From: Rheinheimera pleomorphica | Lineage (GTDB): Bacteria; Pseudomonadota; Gammaproteobacteria; Enterobacterales; Alteromonadaceae | DNA: 64,000 nt | Reading direction: 5' to 3' | NCBI RefSeq assembly: GCF_011634895.1 | Contig: NZ_SIRR01000012.1 | Coordinates: 1 to 64,000 of the forward strand | In this document: positions 1 through 12,407 of the stretch, one piece after another | Layout: each line of letters begins with the position of its first letter | Numbering within the stretch: position 1 is the first letter of the stretch | Notes under the pieces: generated by a model | What the model saw: only the letters and a program-made list of their open reading frames with translations | What the model was told of the DNA's origin: nothing | Database searches by the model: none | Translations under genes and position numbers: made by a program

Positions 1-26
1 GCGAGAGTAGTTCACCGCCAGGCTCC
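1..26 (+). rRNA. rrf: 5S ribosomal RNA, 3' end (partial)
   Basis: The first 24 bases match the 3' end of gammaproteobacterial 5S rRNA: the GCGAGAGTAG segment followed by CACCGCCAGGCT, which closes helix I. The rest of the gene, and presumably the 16S-23S part of the operon, lies left of the window. A clear intrinsic terminator follows at once, as expected at the end of an rrn operon. The call rests on this short match and its context. Confidence 0.85.
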
Positions 27-35
27 TCATTCAAG

Positions 36-67
36 CAAAAGGCCTACCCTAAACGGTAGGCCTTTTT
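36..67 (+). terminator. Intrinsic terminator of the rRNA operon
   Basis: A nine-base-pair stem (AGGCCTACC at 40-48 with GGTAGGCCT at 55-63) has a six-base loop and is followed by a T tract. It lies about ten bases beyond the 5S end, so it ends the rRNA operon entering from the left. Confidence 0.8.
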
Positions 68-81
68 GCGTTGACGCGCCT

Positions 82-272
82 CGGGGCAGGCCATCCTGGC
101 GGCGCACTACCGTTACATAACAGCTACAGCGCTGCGCGTGTAGCATGGCGAAACACCTCCTGTGTTTCGTCCTGCGGACCGTTGCGTTGCAACGTCCAAA
201 GGTGTCAGGAACACCTTTGTCGCTATGCGAAGTCAGCACACTAGGCAGTTCACCGCTGGATGGCCATCCCCG
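82..272. other. Highly folded ~190-bp element between two 5S-tail repeats
   Basis: The ends pair with each other: CGGGG 82-86 with CCCCG 268-272, GGCCATCC 89-96 with GGATGGCC 258-265, and GCGG 99-102 with CCGC 253-256. Inside are at least four hairpins: GCTACA 123-128 / TGTAGC 139-144, CGAAACAC 149-156 / GTGTTTCG 162-169, GGAC-GTTGC 176-185 / GCAACGTCC 189-197, and AAAGGTGT 198-205 / ACACCTTT 211-218. A further short stem (143-148 with 223-228) encloses the last three. No convincing reading frame is present. It could be a structured RNA, a mobile-element remnant (MITE-like) or a decayed second 5S gene. The pairing is seen directly; the role is unknown. Confidence 0.55.
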
Positions 273-293
273 CAGCCTCCTCATTCAAGCAAA
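241..293 (+). repeat. Degenerate repeat of the 5S rRNA tail and its flank
   Basis: The block GCAGTTCACCGC (245-256) resembles the 5S end GTAGTTCACCGCC. The following CCTCATTCAAGCAAA (279-293) repeats the bases just after the true 5S end (25-39) exactly. The two copies are each followed by a different terminator hairpin. This suggests recombination between rRNA operon ends, or decay of a second 5S copy. Confidence 0.5.
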
Positions 294-323
294 GCCCGCC
301 TCGTAAGAGTCGGGCTTTTTGCG
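291..323 (+). terminator. Second intrinsic terminator downstream of the 5S-tail repeat
   Basis: The stem AAAGCCCG (291-298) pairs with CGGGCTTT (311-318) and is followed by further T residues. It points rightward, towards the convergent thiH end at 326. On the minus strand only three T residues follow the stem, so it is at best a weak terminator for the thi operon. Confidence 0.65.
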
Positions 324-325
324 TT

Positions 326-1474
326 TTATCTTCCTAAAAAGCTTTCCCAATCTTTCCAAACAGGTTGCAGGCCTTGCCGCAACAAGGCCTCTGCTACCTG
401 TTGCGGTGAGCGGTTATCATCAATACTAAATTGCTCGAGGTTTTCCGGTTCGACGCTGTAACCGCCTGGCTGGGTTTTCGAGCCGGCGCTGATGCTGCTG
501 ATAGCCAGTGGCACCACATGCTGGCGAAACTGTGCAGACTCACGAGTCGACAGGCTAATTTCCAGCTCTGGCGCAAATAGGCGAAAGGCGCAAATTAATT
601 GGATCAGTTCTTTATCGCTAATGGGGTTAGCAACAGTAGCGCCACCGCTACATGGCCTGATCCTTGGCACAGATAAACTAAAACGGCTCTGCCAATAATG
701 CTTTTGCAGGTAACGGATATGCTGGGCCAGTAAGATAGCATCGGTGCGCCAATCGGTCAGCCCCAGCAATATGCCCAGGCCAATTTTGTCAATGCCTGCA
801 CGTCCGACCCGATCCGGGGCATCTATGCGCCAGTGAATATCACTTTTTTTACCTTTTAGATGATATTGTTGATAAGCCAATTGGTTGTAGGTTTCCTGAT
901 ACAGCATCACCGCATCAACGCCGGCCTGTTTCAGGAGGCGGTATTCATCAGTACTCAACGGCTGAACTTCCAGTTGTACCTGGCTAAAGTGACGTCTGAC
1001 AACCGGTAGGATCTTACAGAAATAGTCGATACCCACTTTACGTTCATGCTCACCACTGACCAGCAGTACCTGATCAATCCCCATTGCTTTAATAGCGCGG
1101 CACTCCTGCTCAACCTCGGCGGTTGTAAGAGTACGACGTTTAACTTTTTGACTTAACGAAAAGCCACAGTAAGTGCATTCATTAGCGCAAAGGTTGGACA
1201 GGTAAAGTGGCGCAAATAACTGAACGGTGCGGCCAAAGCGCTGTCGGGTTAAGTACTGCGCTTTATTTGCCAGTTGCGGCAGAAAAGGTGCCGCAGCTGG
1301 CGAGAGCAAGGTTTGCAAATCACTGAGATTAAGCTGCTGCTTTTGCAGCGCATGCTGTACCTGTATGGCACTAAAGCTACGGCTATACAGCTGTAGCTGC
1401 TGCCAATTCTGATGCTGCCACTGCGCAATAAAGCCACCGTCGCAGGACGTTGTTATGTCGGCTACTGCTATCAT
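326..1474 (-). CDS. thiH: 2-iminoacetate synthase ThiH (tyrosine lyase)
   Basis: This 382-residue radical SAM enzyme cleaves L-tyrosine to dehydroglycine (2-iminoacetate), which supplies the C2-N3 unit of the thiamine thiazole under anaerobic-type chemistry. The radical SAM cluster motif is visible as Cys96, Cys100 and Cys103 (CANECTYC). Length fits the family (about 375). It is the last gene of the thi operon; its start overlaps the thiG stop by four bases, pointing to coupled translation. Having ThiH rather than ThiO means glycine oxidase is not the source of iminoacetate here. Confidence 0.95.
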   Translation of the reverse strand: MIAVADITTSCDGGFIAQWQHQNWQQLQLYSRSFSAIQVQHALQKQQLNLSDLQTLLSPAAAPFLPQLANKAQYLTRQRFGRTVQLFAPLYLSNLCANECTYCGFSLSQKVKRRTLTTAEVEQECRAIKAMGIDQVLLVSGEHERKVGIDYFCKILPVVRRHFSQVQLEVQPLSTDEYRLLKQAGVDAVMLYQETYNQLAYQQYHLKGKKSDIHWRIDAPDRVGRAGIDKIGLGILLGLTDWRTDAILLAQHIRYLQKHYWQSRFSLSVPRIRPCSGGATVANPISDKELIQLICAFRLFAPELEISLSTRESAQFRQHVVPLAISSISAGSKTQPGGYSVEPENLEQFSIDDNRSPQQVAEALLRQGLQPVWKDWESFLGR

Positions 1475-2238
1475 AGTGCCGCCAGAAAGTCGGTAAAAGG
1501 ACTGGAAGCGATCGCCTGGCTGCTGTTATGCGCCAAGCCAGCTGTAAAGGCACTGTGCCCGGCCTCAACTGCCAGAGCAAAGGCGTGCGCCATTGCTACC
1601 GGGTTGTCACTGCTGGCAATAGCTGTATTTACCAGTACAGCCGATGCGCCCAGCTCCATTGCCGCTGATGCATGCGAGGGGGCACCAAGGCCGGCGTCTA
1701 TGATCACCGGCACTGTGGCTTGTTCGATAATAATCTCCAGCATAGCGCGGGTTTGTAAGCCTTGGTTTGAGCCAATAGCAGCGCCAAGCGGCATCACGGC
1801 AGCGCAGCCAACTTGTTGCAGCCGTTTACACAGTACCGGGTCGGCACTGCAGTAAGGCAGTACGACAAAACCTAATTTAACCAGTTGCTCTGCCGCCCGT
1901 AAGGTTTCGATAGGATCCGGCATTAAATAGCGAGGATCGGGATGAATCTCCAGCTTTAGCCAAGGCGTTTGCAAGGCTTCACGTGCTAATTCTGCGGCAA
2001 AAACAGCCTCTTTCGCGCTCTTCGCGCCTGAGGTATTCGGCAGTAGCTGAACATTCATAGCTCTAAGTGGCGATAGTAAGTCATCCTGTGGTTTATCAAG
2101 CTCAAGCCGTTTTAACGCTAACGTGACCAGCTGGCAATTACTGGCTGCTACAGCTTGTTGCATCAGTTGTGGGCTGGCAAATTTACCGCTGCCAAGTAGC
2201 AGACGGCTGTTAAAGGTTTTATCTGCTATGCGTAGCAT
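1471..2238 (-). CDS. thiG: Thiazole synthase ThiG
   Basis: This 255-residue TIM-barrel protein condenses deoxyxylulose 5-phosphate, 2-iminoacetate and the sulfur carried on ThiS thiocarboxylate into the thiazole phosphate moiety. The conserved segment around WLKLEIHPD carries the family's Schiff-base lysine region, and the phosphate-binding glycine-rich segments near the C terminus ([12 protein letters not shown]) are present. It is two bases downstream of thiS and overlaps thiH by four bases. The length is typical (about 256). Confidence 0.96.
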   Translation of the reverse strand: MLRIADKTFNSRLLLGSGKFASPQLMQQAVAASNCQLVTLALKRLELDKPQDDLLSPLRAMNVQLLPNTSGAKSAKEAVFAAELAREALQTPWLKLEIHPDPRYLMPDPIETLRAAEQLVKLGFVVLPYCSADPVLCKRLQQVGCAAVMPLGAAIGSNQGLQTRAMLEIIIEQATVPVIIDAGLGAPSHASAAMELGASAVLVNTAIASSDNPVAMAHAFALAVEAGHSAFTAGLAHNSSQAIASSPFTDFLAAL

Positions 2239-2240
2239 TT

Positions 2241-2424
2241 TCAGCCCCCGGTTACGATGTGAAATAGGTTTACACAGTCATTGTCTCGTAGCTGATGCTG
2301 TGGCCATTGCTGTTTTGCAATAACAGTATTATTTATTGCCACTGCCAGCCCTTGTGGTTGTATTTGCTGCTGTATCAGCAACTCTGCTACGGTGCAATTG
2401 GCAGTGAGTTGCAGCAACTGGTCA

Positions 2425-2441
<17 letters not shown>
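2241..2441 (-). CDS. thiS: Sulfur carrier protein ThiS
   Basis: This 66-residue ubiquitin-fold sulfur carrier ends in the required Gly-Gly (HIVTGG), which is adenylated and thiocarboxylated before giving sulfur to ThiG. I place the start at the ATG at 2441 (MHIKFND). A longer frame from 2456 would add five residues unlike ThiS. The 5' end lies inside the end of thiDE (stop at 2425), so the two genes overlap by 17 bases. No thiF, the usual ThiS adenylyltransferase, is in this operon. Confidence 0.93.
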
Positions 2442-5704
<3,263 letters not shown>

Positions 5705-5799
5705 TTAACAAGTTGAGGTTGCTTGTCCGGAGTGGGGGCAGGTTATAACAGTCAGTCAATCCGACGGGCGGATTTGGCTTGGGTTAAATGCTGTATTTC

Positions 5800-5893
5800 C
5801 CCTTGTTTCCCTTCGCAGGTATTAGCCTGATCAGGTTCAACGGATCCCGTTTTCACGGTCTCAGCCCGCTGCAAACAGCTGGGCACTCCGACA
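5800..5893 (-). promoter_or_regulatory. TPP riboswitch (THI element)
   Basis: Read on the minus strand, the conserved aptamer pieces occur in order: a 5' arm with GGAGTGCCC, the pyrimidine-sensor segment GGGCTGAGA, a variable hairpin, then GAACCTGATCAGG and TAATACCTGCGAAGGGA. These are the hallmark THI-box sequences. The aptamer begins about 200 bases ahead of thiC. I see no clear hairpin with a T run between it and thiC, so control may act at ribosome access rather than termination; that part is inference. Confidence 0.95.
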
Positions 5894-5904
5894 AGATGGC
5901 GCTA

Positions 5905-5933
5905 AGTATTCACTTATTACTAACGAAATTCAA
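5905..5933 (-). promoter_or_regulatory. Candidate sigma-70 promoter of the thi operon
   Basis: On the minus strand, TTGAAT (5928-5933) and AATACT (5905-5910) are separated by 17 bases. The predicted start falls near 5897, just ahead of the riboswitch 5' arm. Each hexamer matches consensus at four of six positions. Confidence 0.5.
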
Positions 5934-5956
5934 TAGCGATGTTTAAAAGCTTGAGC

Positions 5957-6076
5957 CGCTAACACCCGTTGTGCTCGCCACAGCAACTCGCCCTAATGCC
6001 TACGGCAGGGCTCAGACACTCTGTGGCTGCGCAAACGGGGTTACCGGCTTCGCTTTGCGCAGCATGATGGATAGCG
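5957..6076. other. Multi-hairpin intergenic element behind sbcB
   Basis: CGCTA (5957-5961) can pair with TAGCG (6072-6076), enclosing several hairpins. The clearest are GCCCT 5990-5994 / AGGGC 6007-6011 with an inner GCC/GGC extension, and a perfect ten-base stem GCTGCGCAAA 6026-6035 / TTTGCGCAGC 6054-6063. The element starts right after the sbcB stop codon (minus strand) and fills the gap to the thi promoter. No T tract follows the stems, so it is not a standard intrinsic terminator, although it may protect or end the sbcB transcript. Confidence 0.45.
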
Positions 6077-7510
6077 TTATAAGCCCTGCACATACAGATA
6101 AAGTGATTTAAGAATTTTCATCTTATGCTCATCACTGGCATGTTCATGCGCCAAATTTTCCAATGCCAGGCTAAAATCTTCCATAGTTAAATTGGGGTTA
6201 TCAAGGCCGTGCATGAGTTTATCTGTACGATAGCGCTGCCACTTTTGCTGTTCGCTGTCGGTCAGGCTGTAGGGGTAATTACGGGCACGGTATAAAAACA
6301 GCAGGCTATTTAAGCGTTCGTCACTAAATACCGGCGCATCCACCGCTAACTGCTCCGGTGTGAGCTGATGCAGCCGCGCCATTTTTTGTTTATCGCCATC
6401 GCTGATAAAACCATTGTACAGCTGATAATCCGGGTTGGTTTCGGCTGGGAACTCATTGAGCTGCTGATACAATTCAATGACTTTGGCCTGGGTAGCACGA
6501 TGCTGGCGTAAAAAATCCAGATGTTTCAGGCATTGGGTACGGTCAATACCAAACTGGGCGGCGCGCTCTTCAGTTAAGGTTTTTGCCGGTGCCAATACCG
6601 GGCATTTATTCAAATGTATTAGCTTTAAACCCAGCCTGTGCTCGCCATCGGCCAGATCGGCTGTTTTGGTGTAAAGCTTTTGCTGCAAGGTGGCGATATC
6701 GTCTTCCAGCAGCGGTGTCGGATCAGCCTGTAAGTTGTAGCAAATCAACGCGTTTTTATTACTTGGGTGAAACGCCAGCGGCACTATCCAGCTAACACAG
6801 CCTTGGGTAGCAGGAAATTTAGACGACACGTGCACCAGCGGCGTCATACCTGCGACATCAATCAGCTCGGCCACTTTGGCTTTTTTACGTAGTTCAAATA
6901 AATAACCAAATAGTTTCGGCTGCTTTTGTTTGATCAGTTTTGCCATAGCAATGGTGGCATACACATCGGATAACGCATCATGGGCGTTTTCATGCGCTAA
7001 GCCGTTCGCGCGGGTTAACTCTTCCAGTTTAAAGCTGGGGCTGCCGTCCTCGCGCAGTGGCCAGTTGATGCCGTCCGGGCGCAGCGCATAGCAGGCGCGA
7101 ACCATGTCGATTAAGTCCCAGCGGCTGTTGCCGTTTTGCCACTCGCGGCCGTAGGGTTCGTAAAAGTTGCGGTACAGGCTGTAACGGGTCACTTCATCGT
7201 CAAAGCGCAGGTTGTTGTAACCCAGCACACAGCTGTTTGGCGCACTGAAGCGTGAGAGAATGCGCTGCATAAAGTCAGTTTCGCTTAGGCCTTTTTTATT
7301 GCACAGCTGTGGTGTTAGGCCGGTGATCAGTGCCGCCTGCGGGTGCGGCAGATAATCATTGGCCAGCTGGCAATACCAGACGTCGGGCTCGCCGATAATA
7401 TTAAGGTCTAAGTCGGTGCGAATGCCGGCAAACTGCGCCGGGCGGTCGCGTTTGGGATCGGCACCCCAGGTTTCATAGTCGTGAAAGTAAAAACTGGCGT
7501 GTTGAGTCAT
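6077..7510 (-). CDS. sbcB: Exodeoxyribonuclease I
   Basis: The 477-residue DnaQ-fold 3'-5' single-strand exonuclease acts in recombination and mismatch repair. The N terminus carries ExoI motif FHDYETWG (acidic D and E of the first exonuclease motif), then LGYNNLRFDDE (second motif) and HDALSDVYATIAMAKL (third motif). The SH3-like and C-terminal domains follow. Length matches E. coli ExoI (475). It is preceded by the c-di-GMP gene on the same strand with a 93-base gap. Confidence 0.96.
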   Translation of the reverse strand: MTQHASFYFHDYETWGADPKRDRPAQFAGIRTDLDLNIIGEPDVWYCQLANDYLPHPQAALITGLTPQLCNKKGLSETDFMQRILSRFSAPNSCVLGYNNLRFDDEVTRYSLYRNFYEPYGREWQNGNSRWDLIDMVRACYALRPDGINWPLREDGSPSFKLEELTRANGLAHENAHDALSDVYATIAMAKLIKQKQPKLFGYLFELRKKAKVAELIDVAGMTPLVHVSSKFPATQGCVSWIVPLAFHPSNKNALICYNLQADPTPLLEDDIATLQQKLYTKTADLADGEHRLGLKLIHLNKCPVLAPAKTLTEERAAQFGIDRTQCLKHLDFLRQHRATQAKVIELYQQLNEFPAETNPDYQLYNGFISDGDKQKMARLHQLTPEQLAVDAPVFSDERLNSLLFLYRARNYPYSLTDSEQQKWQRYRTDKLMHGLDNPNLTMEDFSLALENLAHEHASDEHKMKILKSLYLYVQGL

Positions 7511-7603
7511 GTGTTTTTATACGTAAGTTGACGCTGCAGACATGTCGCCAGTGTAGCAGCATCTGCTTGGATACTCACGGTTTTCGCTATGACAGCCAGG
7601 CGA

Positions 7604-10111
7604 TTAGCGGCTTAACAAAGCTGTTATTTGTGCAGCGGGTAGCGGCGCAGATACCAGATAACCTTGCCCTTGATCGCAGCCTGCGTTGAGTAAAAAGCCC
7701 CGTTGTTGCGGGGTTTCTATACCTTCGGCTATCACATTTAAGCCCAGCGCTTTGGCCATGGCAATAATAGCACTGGCGATTTGGCAGGCTCCGGTATTGC
7801 CGGGTAAATCGCGGACAAAACTCTGGTCAATTTTTAAGGTATCCAGCGGTAGCCGACGTAAATAAGACAATGACGAATAGCCGGTGCCAAAATCGTCAAT
7901 TGACAGGCTAAACCCCAGCGCTTTTAAAGCGGTAAGCTGGGCTAACGTTTGCTCGGCTTGCGCTGGAATTAAGCAGCTTTCGGTAAGTTCAAGTTCAAGC
8001 AACTCGGGTGCTATGCCGGCTTGCTGCACTATATGCTGCAAGCGCGAGACAAAGTCAGTATCGGCCAGTTGCAGGGCTGAGATATTGACCGACACCGGCA
8101 GTGCCAAATGCTGCCATTGTTGTTGCTGCTGGCATACCTGCTGCAATACTTGCTCCCCCAGCGCAGAAATTAAGCCCAGCTTCTCTGCCAGTGGAATAAA
8201 ACGGGCAGGCGAGACCTGGCCCAACTGAGGGTGCTGCCACCGTACGAGCGCTTCAAACCCTACTATGTGGTTACTGGCCAGGGCGAATTTTGGCTGATAA
8301 TGCACTTGCAACTGCTGTAGTTTTAATGCTTCACGCAGGGCCTGCTCTAGTTTTAGTTCATCGGCATTTTGCTGACCGGCACTGGCCTGGTAAAAACAAA
8401 ACTGGTTACGACCACTGCTTTTGGCCTGATACATTGCCACATCAGCGTGTTTTACCAGTTGTTCGGCACTTTCGCCATCTTGTGGATAAATTGCGATACC
8501 AATGCTGGTGGTAAGAAAAAATTCCTGGCCAAGCAAATTAACCGGTTGCTCAATCTGCGCAATGATGCGTCTGGCCAGTTGCGCTAGGGAGGTGTGTTCA
8601 TCCAGTTCAGGCAATAAAATGGTGAACTCGTCGCCGCCCAGCCTGGCGACAGATTCACCTTCGCGTACTGTTGCACAAATGCGCCTGGCAACTTCTTTTA
8701 ACGCCTGATCGCCGGCCAAATGGCCCAGGGTGTCATTAATACGCTTAAATAAATCCAGATCAAGAAACATCACCGCTAGCTTATGCTGATGGCGGTGAGC
8801 ATTGGCCAGGCTGAGCTGCAGGCGGTCAAAAAACATCCGCCGGTTGGCTAGGCCGGTAAGCTCATCAATATACGCCAGCTGGTGAATTTTCTGCTCTTGC
8901 TGCTTGCGCGTGGTGATATCACTGAAAATGGCAGCAAACTGACTGATTTGCTGCTGTTCGTCGCGAATAGCGGTAATGGTTAACCACTGCGGATAAATAT
9001 CGCCGTTTTTACGCCGGTTCCAGATCTCACCTTGCCAGCGCCCCTGCTGCAGCAATACCCGCCACATTTGCTGATAGAATTCAGCCTGATGCCGGCCCGA
9101 GCTAAGCAGCCGTGGGCTCTGACCGATAACCTCATGAGGGCTGTAGCCGGTGATTTGGCTAAAGCTGGGGTTAACTGACTGAATAACGCCTTTGCTGTCG
9201 GTAATCATAATACCGTCCAGGGAGGCATCAATCACTTTATGGGCTAAGCGTAAATAATCTGCCGAGGTACGCAGCGCGGCGTCGCGCGCAACTAAGGCTG
9301 TTCGCAGCTGATCCACATAGGCGTGTTCAACATTTCGCAGAATATCGGTAAAGGACAAAATGCCTTGCAGCGCCGAGCCTTGTTTTACCGCTATATGCCT
9401 TAGCTGGTGCTCGGTTAATAATTTTACCGCCTGCACCAAGGTAGTGGTGTTATCTACCGTGAGTACAGACCGGCTGGCCAGCTCGCCGACAGTGTGACAA
9501 TTTTTTTGCTGAGCCAGATAATGGATCAGATCATGCTCAGTCACAATGCCCTGACTGCCGTCAGCAAAGATCACGACAGCAGCATCGACATCCTGTTGTT
9601 GCATTTGCTTTACGGCGTCGCCCAGAGATAACTGAGCGCTCAGTTGCAGTGGCGCCACGTTCAGGCAAGAGCCAACATCACGAAATTGCAGATAAAATTC
9701 AATTTTTTGCTGGCGAATAATATCTGTTTGTGTCACCAGGCCTACAGCGCGGTTGTGTTTATCGGTTACCAGCAAGCGGCGTATACCGTATTGCAACATG
9801 GTGCTGGTGGCACTGCTTAGCCTGGTGGTGTCGCTAATACTGCGTACCGGCGAGCTCATTACCCGGCTAAGTGGTGTCTCTGCCGTATCCGGTTGGTTGA
9901 AATCCAGCTTACGGGCATCGGCAGCTGTCCAGATGCCACATACAGTACCGTCATCTTCGGTAATCAAAATACAGCTGATAGCGTATTGCCGCATCAGCCT
10001 TGAGGCATCACGCACACTCTGTCTGGCACTGCAACACACCGGCTTTTTACCCAGAATAGCCGCAACGATCGGATCGTTATCATCATGGCTTAATTGTGAT
10101 ACTGCAGACAT
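7604..10111 (-). CDS. Four-CBS, PAS, GGDEF and EAL cyclic-di-GMP enzyme
   Basis: The 835-residue cytosolic protein has two CBS-domain pairs (about 15-135 and 150-265), a PAS domain (about 285-400), a GGDEF domain with intact GGDEF at 492-496, and an EAL domain with EAL at 620-622, DDFGTG near 739 and EGIET. Both catalytic motifs look complete, so it could make and degrade c-di-GMP. The position before GGDEF where product-inhibited cyclases have RxxD reads REGE, so feedback inhibition is probably lost. CBS pairs usually bind adenine nucleotides, which suggests control by energy state (inference). There are no transmembrane segments. Confidence 0.93.
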   Translation of the reverse strand: MSAVSQLSHDDNDPIVAAILGKKPVCCSARQSVRDASRLMRQYAISCILITEDDGTVCGIWTAADARKLDFNQPDTAETPLSRVMSSPVRSISDTTRLSSATSTMLQYGIRRLLVTDKHNRAVGLVTQTDIIRQQKIEFYLQFRDVGSCLNVAPLQLSAQLSLGDAVKQMQQQDVDAAVVIFADGSQGIVTEHDLIHYLAQQKNCHTVGELASRSVLTVDNTTTLVQAVKLLTEHQLRHIAVKQGSALQGILSFTDILRNVEHAYVDQLRTALVARDAALRTSADYLRLAHKVIDASLDGIMITDSKGVIQSVNPSFSQITGYSPHEVIGQSPRLLSSGRHQAEFYQQMWRVLLQQGRWQGEIWNRRKNGDIYPQWLTITAIRDEQQQISQFAAIFSDITTRKQQEQKIHQLAYIDELTGLANRRMFFDRLQLSLANAHRHQHKLAVMFLDLDLFKRINDTLGHLAGDQALKEVARRICATVREGESVARLGGDEFTILLPELDEHTSLAQLARRIIAQIEQPVNLLGQEFFLTTSIGIAIYPQDGESAEQLVKHADVAMYQAKSSGRNQFCFYQASAGQQNADELKLEQALREALKLQQLQVHYQPKFALASNHIVGFEALVRWQHPQLGQVSPARFIPLAEKLGLISALGEQVLQQVCQQQQQWQHLALPVSVNISALQLADTDFVSRLQHIVQQAGIAPELLELELTESCLIPAQAEQTLAQLTALKALGFSLSIDDFGTGYSSLSYLRRLPLDTLKIDQSFVRDLPGNTGACQIASAIIAMAKALGLNVIAEGIETPQQRGFLLNAGCDQGQGYLVSAPLPAAQITALLSR

Positions 10112-10216
10112 AGCGCACCTGACACGAAAAATAAAGCCGCGACTATAACCGTTAGCCGCTCAGCGTATTTTGTGTCAGATCAAGATGAGATTAAATGGGT
10201 ACGCCAAGAGTAATAA

Positions 10217-11050
10217 TTATCGGGCTGGCTGGCAAAGTTGCCGCAGTATGGCCAGAGACGCAGAATCCTGATTTTTTGCATAGGCCAGGCCAATTTCACG
10301 TTGCAGCCTTAGCTGTGCTACCGGGCGTAATACGATATCCTGACGCTGCAGCAATGAATCAAAATTAGGCACCAAAGCACAGCCAACACCAGCAGAAACT
10401 AAGCCCAGCGCATATTCAATGGTTTGAATATCAGCGCGGATATCCGCTTTAATGCCCCGGCGCACTAATTCCGGATACAAGGTATTCCAGGCGTCACAGG
10501 GCGTACGTTTAATCAGCGGCAGCTGCTCAAAATCCTCTAAAGCTATCTGTTGTTGCAAACTCAGGGGCGCGCCGGGTGGCAGCGCCAGCAGGTAGTTGTC
10601 ATGCCATATGGGGGCAAAGGCTTCACCGGCTTTGAGCAATTGCGGCGTAATAATGCGTGCATCACATGGCTCATCCGGCTCGACCAAATGCAGCTCTAAC
10701 CCAGGCAGGCTGTTACTGAACTCTCGTAACAGTTGGCTCATCCGCTCTACACCTAAAGCTCTGATCAGACCCAAGCGGAACTTTACCCGTGCCACCGGCT
10801 CGGTAAAGGAGGCTTTAAGCGATTGCAACTGGCTGAGTAAGCGCCCGGCGTGGCCGTACAGTTTTTCACCATCCTCCGTTGGAGTTACCCCTTTGGGCAG
10901 GCGGATAAACAAGGTGACGCCCAGTTCCTGCTCCAGTTGGCGCAGTGCCGCTGACAGCGATGGCTGGGCAACGCAGCATTGGCGCGCTGCAGCGCTGACG
11001 CTGCCTTGTTCATATACGGCAACGAAGTAACTTAGTTGGCGAATATCCAT
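10217..11050 (-). CDS. LysR-family transcriptional regulator (GcdR-like position)
   Basis: This 277-residue regulator has the N-terminal winged helix-turn-helix typical of LysR proteins (MDIRQLSYFVAVYEQGSVS, then AAARQ...QPSLSAALRQLEQELG) and a C-terminal effector-binding domain, somewhat short for the family (about 300). It is divergent from gcdH with a 108-base gap that holds a LysR-type operator touching its own start codon. In pseudomonads a LysR activator (GcdR) is divergent from gcdH and responds to glutarate; the same role here is inferred from position only. Confidence 0.88.
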   Translation of the reverse strand: MDIRQLSYFVAVYEQGSVSAAARQCCVAQPSLSAALRQLEQELGVTLFIRLPKGVTPTEDGEKLYGHAGRLLSQLQSLKASFTEPVARVKFRLGLIRALGVERMSQLLREFSNSLPGLELHLVEPDEPCDARIITPQLLKAGEAFAPIWHDNYLLALPPGAPLSLQQQIALEDFEQLPLIKRTPCDAWNTLYPELVRRGIKADIRADIQTIEYALGLVSAGVGCALVPNFDSLLQRQDIVLRPVAQLRLQREIGLAYAKNQDSASLAILRQLCQPAR

Positions 11051-11063
11051 AGTTATAAACTAT
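11049..11063. promoter_or_regulatory. LysR-type operator (T-N11-A palindrome)
   Basis: The perfect inverted repeat ATAGTT-ATA-AACTAT contains the T-N11-A core (T at 11050, A at 11062) expected of LysR-protein sites. It overlaps the regulator's start codon, which fits negative autoregulation together with control of the divergent gcdH. Confidence 0.6.
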
Positions 11064-11158
11064 ACCTGATACAGAATTATTATATTTTAACTGTACATTA
11101 AAGCAGGCTAATCTGGCGATAACTAAAATATTTCGCTGGTTTTATTGAGGAATTTGCT

Positions 11159-12340
11159 ATGGCACGTGCACATTTTGATTGGCAGGACCCTTTTGCATTT
11201 AGCAACATGCTAAGCGAGGAAGAACGGATGATCCGCGATACCGCTCACCAGTATTGTCAGGAAAAGCTGCAGCCGCGGGTGTTAATGGCCAACCGCGAAG
11301 AGCATTTTCATCGCGAAATTATGAACGAGCTGGGCGAGCTTGGCCTGCTGGGGGCCACCTTACCGGAAAAATACGGTTGCTCGGCGGTCAATTATGTCTG
11401 TTATGGCTTAGTGGCACGCGAAGTAGAGCGGGTAGACAGCGGTTATCGCAGCGCCATGAGTGTGCAGTCATCCTTAGTGATGCATCCTATTCATGAATAC
11501 GGCAGCGAAGCACAGCGGCTGAAATATTTACCTAAACTGGCCAGCGGCGAGTGGGTGGGCTGCTTTGGTTTAACTGAGCCGGATGCCGGTTCAGATCCGG
11601 CCGGTATGCGCACTACCGCAAAGAAAACCGCCAGCGGTTACGTGTTAAACGGCAGCAAAATGTGGATCACCAATTCACCGATTGCCGATGTATTTGTGGT
11701 GTGGGCTAAGTTAGACGGTGAAATTCGCGGCTTTGTGCTGGAAAAAGGCATGAAGGGTTTATCGGCACCAAAAATTGAAGGCAAATTTTCGCTGCGCGCC
11801 TCTATTACCGGCGAAATTGTAATGGATAACGTTGAGGTACCTGAAGACGCCTTATTGCCGAATGTCAGCGGCTTAAAAGGCCCGTTTGGCTGCTTAAATA
11901 AAGCCCGTTACGGCATTGCCTGGGGCGCGCTGGGCGCGGCGGAGTTTTGCTGGCATGCGGCACGGCAGTATACGCTGGACAGGCTGCAATTTGGCCGGCC
12001 GCTGGCGGCTAATCAGCTTATCCAGAAAAAATTAGCGGATATGCAAACGGAGATCAGCATAGGCTTACTGTCTTGTCTGCAGGCCGGGCGTTTGATGGAT
12101 CAAAATCTATTGGCGCCGGAGACGATTTCGCTGATTAAGCGTAACTCTTGTGGCAAGGCGCTGGATATTGCCCGGCTTGCCCGTGATATGCACGGCGGCA
12201 ATGGTATCGCTGACGAATACCACGTAATACGCCATGTGATGAACCTGGAAGCGGTCAACACCTACGAGGGCACCCACGATGTGCATGCGCTGATTTTAGG
12301 CCGGGCGCAAACCGGTTTACAGGCGTTTAGCGGCGCTTAG
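11159..12340 (+). CDS. gcdH: Glutaryl-CoA dehydrogenase
   Basis: The 393-residue FAD enzyme of the acyl-CoA dehydrogenase superfamily oxidises and decarboxylates glutaryl-CoA to crotonyl-CoA in lysine and tryptophan breakdown. The substrate-side signature [11 protein letters not shown] and the C-terminal [16 protein letters not shown], with catalytic Glu370, are those of glutaryl-CoA dehydrogenases. A good ribosome site (TTGAGGAA) precedes the ATG. The E1-like gene follows after 67 bases on the same strand. Confidence 0.93.
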   Translation: MARAHFDWQDPFAFSNMLSEEERMIRDTAHQYCQEKLQPRVLMANREEHFHREIMNELGELGLLGATLPEKYGCSAVNYVCYGLVAREVERVDSGYRSAMSVQSSLVMHPIHEYGSEAQRLKYLPKLASGEWVGCFGLTEPDAGSDPAGMRTTAKKTASGYVLNGSKMWITNSPIADVFVVWAKLDGEIRGFVLEKGMKGLSAPKIEGKFSLRASITGEIVMDNVEVPEDALLPNVSGLKGPFGCLNKARYGIAWGALGAAEFCWHAARQYTLDRLQFGRPLAANQLIQKKLADMQTEISIGLLSCLQAGRLMDQNLLAPETISLIKRNSCGKALDIARLARDMHGGNGIADEYHVIRHVMNLEAVNTYEGTHDVHALILGRAQTGLQAFSGA

Positions 12341-12407
12341 AGCGCCGTTTGTTAACAGCCAGCCGCTTTTAAGCAACATCAGCAGCAATAGCAACGGAGT
12401 CAGCCTA

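Noticed and set aside
162-461. Plus-strand reading frame of 99 residues across the 5S-tail repeat
   Set aside because: It runs through hairpins and a terminator and into the end of thiH on the other strand. No ribosome site, and composition is not protein-like.
7884-8240. Reading frames on both strands inside the GGDEF-EAL gene
   Set aside because: Shadows of a gene with strong domain support. No ribosome sites, and low-complexity Ser/Cys-rich translations.
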